Shown piece after piece: positions 58,249-64,000 of a stretch of DNA of 64,000 bases. The first letter of the stretch is position 1; every line of letters starts with the position of its first letter. The position numbers were made by a program, and so were the translations under genes. The notes under the pieces are model-generated. The model did no database searches. It saw only the letters and a list, made by a program, of their open reading frames with translations, and had not been told where the DNA came from. This stretch comes from Rhabditoides inermis (lineage: Eukaryota; Nematoda; Chromadorea; Rhabditida; Rhabditidae), in assembly GCA_963966185.1 (NCBI GenBank), contig CAWZYM010000331.1, positions 1,207,001 through 1,271,000 of the forward strand, given 5' to 3'.

Positions 58249-59096
58249 CGATGACGACGTTCTTCTGATACTGTCTTTTTATTTCAATGATTTTAACTAC
58301 TTCTTTTTCAAATTGATGTTGGAATTTGGTTGGGATAAAATGTTCTATATCAATTTTCAATTAGAAAACTTACAAAAATACTCATTTTGTACTGGTACAG
58401 AGAGCCTGCTGGCACAAGGCACATGTCTCACTCAATTGAAAGCATTTCGTTTTTTCTCTTAATAAAACCGTCTGTACAAGCCAATTACTTTCACTTGGAA
58501 GTACTTTTATAAGATAATTTGGTACGTACGATGAATGTTCTGGTAATGAATAAGTGTCGGGAAGAGACGGAGATGTATAGAAGTGTCGAAATATTTTGCT
58601 TGATGAATGGAATGTGGAATGCTTTCATTTGAGGCATGTGCCATGTGCCAGCAGGCTCTCTGTATACAAAATGATCGACTGGCGGAAAATGAGAATGCAG
58701 TCAATGAGCTAAGATGTGATTTAGAGCACTCTATTTCACACTCTCGATACAGTGTGAGTGTTGTATTTGATCTACCCAACTCAAATTGTCGATAAAACAT
58801 GAAAACGCGACTCGCAGGAGGCAGGGCGATACGCCTCAAAACAGGCGCCAAAACAGCAGGCCGGGGTGTGCACACACATCCCGAAAGCAATCACTGATAT
58901 CCTGATCATACTATATTCATATGATGATGGACACGATATGGAAACCACTATTTGAAACACGCTCTTACATTTGCACTACAGTACAGCTTCCTATGACGTC
59001 AGGATTGTGCAAACACCGAACTTGTACAAACGTGTTGCAACTAGTCTGAATCGTTTACTAGTAACATGTGGTTGCAGCGGCATTAGGTTACATCCC

Positions 59097-59246
59097 ATGA
59101 AAATGGTTTTTTTGTCTCTGATCGTCATTGTGATGGTGATGAGTAATCATTTCGATGGAACCTGTCGCTCACACTTATTTCAACCTTCACTATTATCAAT
59201 ATGCGGAAATATGCGGACCTATTCGCGGCATTCTATTCATGCGTGA
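59097..59246 (+). CDS. Small secreted peptide, insulin-B-chain-like, unit B
   Basis: Identical in sequence to 42845-42994, including the acceptor just upstream. Confidence 0.3.
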   Translation: MKMVFLSLIVIVMVMSNHFDGTCRSHLFQPSLLSICGNMRTYSRHSIHA

Positions 59247-59509
59247 TGTTAGTCGACGATAATTCTGTTTGAAACTCCTAGTTACACAAAACGGACTTCT
59301 TACACATTTATTATCCATAGAACTCTATCATCAACATCTAGCTACAGTATACATCATCAGATCACAGTAACAAATGTCGAGTATAATCTCAATATGGCTA
59401 AACACGAATACATGTCTGGGAAATACGAAGACGAATGAGCAATCCACACACACACACCTAGAAACCACGCCTAAACTCTGGGATCTAACTACAAAACAAT
59501 TACAGTACA

Positions 59510-61593
59510 CTATTGACAACACTTGACTGCTTCTCCGGCTCCACCCGTCACTGCTCCACACTGCTCCTCCTCCTCCTCCTCCTCCACCCAGTGACGGATC
59601 ACTGACCATCGATCCTTGGGAGGCAGGCCGAAGTAGGCCATCTGCGTCGGCGAATAGCGCTTCGACGGACTGCCCGCATCCCTGAAATAGCACAATCGCA
59701 CATACCACAGACACTATGTTTCTCTCAAAAAATATATTGGCGGACATAGAGTCAGATTCAATTTTAGCATTCCATAAAAATAACATATCGAATGATCACA
59801 AAAAAAGTCAGAGAACAATGAGGAATCGACAAAGCAGAGAGAGTGGTTCACAAATGAATGAGAGTTTCAGTGGTGAAACTATCAAGGGCACACATTGGCT
59901 CACAACACAAAACATTCTCTCAACAGCACACATCGAAATGCACAGAAATAGTCTATACATGTGATCATGTGAAATGCACCTGAACCGGCTGTCCCGCCAG
60001 CTGTAGTTGAACAACTCGAGAGCGGCGCGCGCCTCCTGGTCAGTCTGCAGGATGCGGCCGGGCGACGGCTCCTGCAAGGGAGTCTCTCTCTCTCTCTCTC
60101 ACTCCCCTCTTTCTCTCTCTCTTTCTTTCTCTGTCCTTCTTTCTGTCCTTCTCTCTCCCTCTCTCCTTCCACTCACCGTCCACCCCTCCTCCACCTCGAT
60201 TCCCGGAAAGATGAGCACGGCCCGGAATGCAAAGTGTCCCCCATACACGGGGTGCAGCGAGAGACCGATGAACTTCTGTGAATTGAAAATTGAAAAAAAC
60301 ACGACTTTCACTACCACGGGTAATAATTTTTACCGCCAATATACGCAACGCATTCGTCAGCATGTACCAATCAGTTGAAAGCGTTGATTGGATGCCATAT
60401 TCCACTTATTCCATTCTCTATTCGAAACTCTTTCTTCCCCCCTCTCCTCTCACTCACTCACTCACTCACTCACTCACTCACTCACCGACTGTCCCTCCAT
60501 CTGCCTCTTCGGGGGCCACTCCTCCACTCCCTCTCCTCCTTCCACAGCATAGTGCTTCGGCTGGTAGTAGTGAGCAGCGCCTAGAGAACGAGAAAAGTAA
60601 AAGAGAGCGAGAGAGAGAGAGAGGGAGGGAGAGAGAGAGAAGTAGAGAGAGAGGGGGGAGAGAGGGGGGAGTAGAGAGAGGGAAGTAGAGAAAGAGGGAC
60701 GAGACAGAGAGACAGAGACAGAGACAGATGCCTCACCTGCGACATGTCCACATGTGCACATGAGCACTCTCGGCTTCCTATTCGGCCAGAGCGAGTGATC
60801 GAACCACACCACGGGAGAAGAAGGAAGAGCCTGCAGGGGAAATAGATAGTTCGACCCGTCAATTATATCTAAAGGCTCTATAAGGCTTCATATATTTAAA
60901 AAAAATTATTTTTCATATGTTCATTTCTTATATTAAACATCAATCAGCAATTACAGTTATCAACTACAGAGAAATTGACACTTGTACAAAATAACATAAT
61001 TTAGCAACAGTCATGGTGGTTATGAATAGCATTTGAAATATGTGGGATAGTGGAATATGACAAGAGAAGTTCGATTACTGTCTCATCCCGTCTACCATCC
61101 CATAACACTGTACAAAATAACAAAATATAATAATTTACAATAGTTATTAGAGTTCTTTGCTCGCAATAAGTTGCGCGCGCTGGGGTAGATCAGAGAAAGA
61201 CGAAGAGTCAGCTCTCTCGGCAATAGCGCGCAAAACAAGAGAGTCCGACGGTTATGGCACCGTATTTCGAACCGCAAGCGAGGTAGATCGAAAACGATCG
61301 CTCTGGCGCAGGCTATAGAATTAAAATTAATTACTGCTCCATCTCCACTACGAGAACATAACACTTACGTGAAACGTATCAGGAATAACTTGATAAGAGA
61401 CAGAAAGGCTCAGACAGGACACAGGATACAGTCACAGAAAGGAACGGAATAAGAATACTTCTTTAAAATAAATAAAATACAAAAACCTCACACACCTGCT
61501 TGACCTCCGCGATGCGGTCGTCGATAAACTCGCTGATCGGGTTCTGCACCCGCTCCTGCAGGGACGAGAACGAACCGGCCTGCGAGGGGACGA

Positions 61594-61637
<44 letters not shown>

Positions 61638-62489
61638 CTCCTCCCCCCCCACTCCCTCCTTCTCTTCATCTCTCTCCCTCCTTCTCTCCCCCCCCCTCCT
61701 CAATACCTCTCCCCGCTCCTCTCTCCCCCCTCCCTCCTCCCTCTTCCTCCCTCCTCTCCCTCTCCCCCTCACCACCTCTTCCCTCCTCTCGCCCATCCAC
61801 CTCCTCATCGCCACGTCGAACATGTCTGGCGTGGATATGAGCAGCACCGCGAGTGTCCTCTCCGGGTGCGGCAGGTGGAAGTCGGTCGAGACGGCCGAGT
61901 TGTACGCGCCGATCTGAACAACTACACGTACGCGATGTTCCGTCATGGTAAAAGTAGCCTCCCCCTCCCCCTCTGCCGATTGTACGCGCAGATCTGAACG
62001 GAGTGGAGTAAAGGGAGATGCGTGAAGATTATACATAGATAGGATAGAAGTAGTGTGATGTAAATAGAAGCGCCATTCTGCCAACATAGAAGACAGTTGT
62101 TACAATATGAATACGATCGCTTCATGCATACATATGCGTTCTGCTTACACTATGAGTTGTTCGCGCGCACCTGAATGGCTTATTGCCACAATCAAATACG
62201 GAACACAACTTTTGCATTTGCTTACACTATAAGTTGTAGCGTTGTTTGCGCCGATTTTCTCCCCCAAAACACACATGGACGATATACCACACATCGACAT
62301 CACAAATACGTTTCAGCACATGTCCAAAGCATCATGCAATATTTCGAATCAATTTTTGCATAGAATCCTTCCAAAAAGTGAGTTAAAAAACAATACTGAT
62401 GCTAAACGGCCACCTACCATGAATGGATATGACTCGAATCCATCCTCGCTCGGCAGTAGCCGATTCATGGTGGAGAGGACAGCATCCAT
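59510..62489 (-). CDS. cblc-1: cblC / MMACHC homologue, unit B copy
   Basis: Eight exons: 62489-62418, 61913-61776, 61579-61496, 60830-60737, 60580-60486, 60275-60177, 60071-59980 and 59681-59510. All splice sites and phases match unit A, giving about 281 residues. Differences seen: Thr to Met at the end of exon 1 (YPFT to YPFM), Glu to Gln at the end of exon 3, and one fewer Glu in the C-terminal run. No lesion is visible, so both copies appear functional. This copy lacks the TTAA element upstream of the ATG. Confidence 0.95.
61148..61318. mobile_element. 163-bp-type short element, unit B
   Basis: Counterpart of 44951-45121 in cblC intron 3, begins TTAGAGTTCTTTGCTCGC and ends CTCTGGCGCAGGCTATAG. 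Confidence 0.75.
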
Positions 62490-63276
62490 GCCTCTGAAAC
62501 CGAAGGATACGCATACATGAAAGAACTAGACACTGTGCAACGCGCATAGCAAACGATTATCCAATCGCATACGAATCAATTCAACGAACACATTCCAGCA
62601 CTGCTCCGGAACGTTTGAAGTTAAAAAAAAATAGTCGCTCGAAAATCGTCCCAGACTAAAGTGCAGGGTGGTCGAGTCGGTACAAGATAGGTGTGGAATC
62701 GATCAAAATATTCTCCCGATTTGATGGTTCGATAAGAAAGAAAGGAAGAAAGAGAGAATCAGTCCATATGGATGGGGGTAACGCGCACGAAAGAGATGAA
62801 ACGAAACACATAAAATGTAGATATACGTTATCTTATCAAAACTGTGCAGAGTACAGATGTAGCTAGACGATCAGAGATGGGGTGAGCGTGAGAGAAAGCG
62901 AAAGCAATCTCAGGTACACTGTATACGCGTGGGTGGTCAACCACTGATATACCTTCAACATCAATCTCTCTGCGCTTCATCATAATCGTTTTATCGATTG
63001 AAACAACACCCGTGATAAATACATATTACAAACTACAAACACAACACAGTCACTACAGTAGAACAATCGGAAAACCAGTCAAAACACATCTCTTTCCTCA
63101 CTTCTCTCACGCTTCTTCTCTACACGACAAAGACCAAAGGGAGATAATCAGTCAAAAACAATCTCCTCACTTCTCCTCTCCACGACAAAGAGCAGAGGAG
63201 CAGAGGAGCTGCGGGAGTACCACCTTCTCCCTCTCCTCCACCACCTCCTCTCCCTCCTTCTCCACTGCTCCCCCCC

Positions 63277-63896
63277 CTACGAGTCCCCTTCTCCGTCCGA
63301 GCTGGAGGAGCTGCTGCTGTCGCTGCTCATCTGCTCCACCTGGTTCACGGGGGGCGGCACCCGCGTCATCGGGGGAGACGTGAAGTTCAGATTCACCTGC
63401 AACGTCTCCCAATAATTCACATACACATACGACATACGACATATGTTACTCTGCCTGTTAAAAATAGAGCCGTTCTTTCTACATACCATGGCAACGCTCT
63501 GGACGTTACTTACAAACAGTTCCAAATTCATCTCCAAACAATAGTAAAGTGACCGCTATGTCGGCTAAACCATGAACAATATACACCACCATTCACGGTT
63601 CACTCACAAAAATCACCAAAATGAAATTCGAGCAATTGCTTTTCATCAATACAAAGGGGGTTTTTCAAAGTAGATAGAAGATCAGTAAGTAGAACATAAA
63701 AGCTAGATACGTAACGCAATCCTGTTTCGACCCTTTCACCTGCATAAAAATACCAATAGAGCAATACCAAACCAATAAAAAAAACACTAATAGAGCACCA
63801 ACACAACGCCCACCTGCGGGCTGGCGATGCGGGGGCTCGTTCCGGCGGCGCTCGGCTTGCGCTGCGCACTGAACGGAGACGCCATGCCGCCACGGC
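63277..63896 (-). CDS. 3' end of the Gly/Arg/Ser-rich protein gene, unit B (continues past the right edge)
   Basis: Exons 63896-63814 and 63396-63277 match the last two exons of the unit A gene, ending with the same acidic serine tail. The intron between them is about 130 bp longer than in unit A. Upstream of 63896 the sequence differs from unit A (where the next exon is only 102 bp away) and no further exon is seen before the window ends, so this may be the original full-length gene. Confidence 0.6.
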
Positions 63897-64000
63897 CTGA
63901 AAGGTCAGACTCGATCATGTATCATAAAGTCGCTTTATCATACGAAAAGGCACTTTCTGGGGATCTTTCTGAGGGTGCGCGGCCGTTCTGACATCTTTCT

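Larger units (their letters stand above)
49289..63903. repeat. Segmental duplication unit B
   Basis: Direct tandem copy of unit A. Private insertions are a LINE fragment (about 49549-50091), a 272-bp TA-flanked element (about 51839-52110), a 1.2-kb element (about 55763-56970) and about 130 bp within 63.6-63.8 kb. The homology to A ends at GGCCTGAAA just after the exon at 63814-63896. Confidence 0.95.

Overview
This window is nuclear DNA from a nematode, and the sequence supports that directly. It carries a complete major sperm protein (MSP) gene, a further MSP exon and an MSP exon fragment. Its genes consist of many short exons with GT/AG introns, and the acceptors are the short T-rich TTTCAG/TTGCAG type. 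GA/CT microsatellites and inverted-repeat (MITE-like) elements are dense. A diplogastrid such as Pristionchus is plausible, but I cannot name the species. Coding DNA is a small fraction, and most long open frames are artefacts of GA/CT repeats.

Positions 1 to about 11.2 kb hold the 3' part of a minus-strand gene for a small multi-pass membrane protein. Five phase-compatible exons are visible and the gene runs off the left edge. Its large introns hold direct repeats, a degenerate tandem array, and a family of terminal-inverted-repeat elements with tRNA-like (pol III box) sequence inside. From 15.7 to 30.5 kb lies a complete 29-exon minus-strand EFR3 gene of 847 codons, whose exon phases all join. 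EFR3 is the plasma-membrane anchor of the PI4-kinase III-alpha complex. An intact MSP gene sits inside one of its introns on the opposite strand. About 17 copies of a 9-mer, TAYGYTTCA, lie in its introns, all on one strand.

From 31 to 34.86 kb there are two orphan exons of an unrecognised gene, an MSP second exon that has lost its first exon, a 5'-truncated and frameshifted Penelope-like (GIY-YIG) retroelement, and a displaced fragment of MSP upstream DNA.

From 34.86 kb to the right edge the window is a recent, direct, roughly 14 to 15 kb tandem segmental duplication (unit A 34,858-48,773; unit B 49,289-63,903). Each unit carries an intact cblC/MMACHC-like gene (vitamin B12 processing), the 3' end of a Gly/Arg/Ser-rich gene just upstream of it on the same strand, and a head-to-head pair of genes for a secreted protein of unknown family, in which the left copy is intact and the right copy is chimeric. 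Each also has a damaged small secreted-protein gene, a small possible insulin-like peptide ORF and several MITEs. The junction between the units contains a fused relic of EFR3 exon 13 and MSP exon 1, so EFR3/MSP sequence was probably involved in the rearrangement. Comparing the units reveals filled and empty sites of at least five mobile elements and lesions private to each copy.
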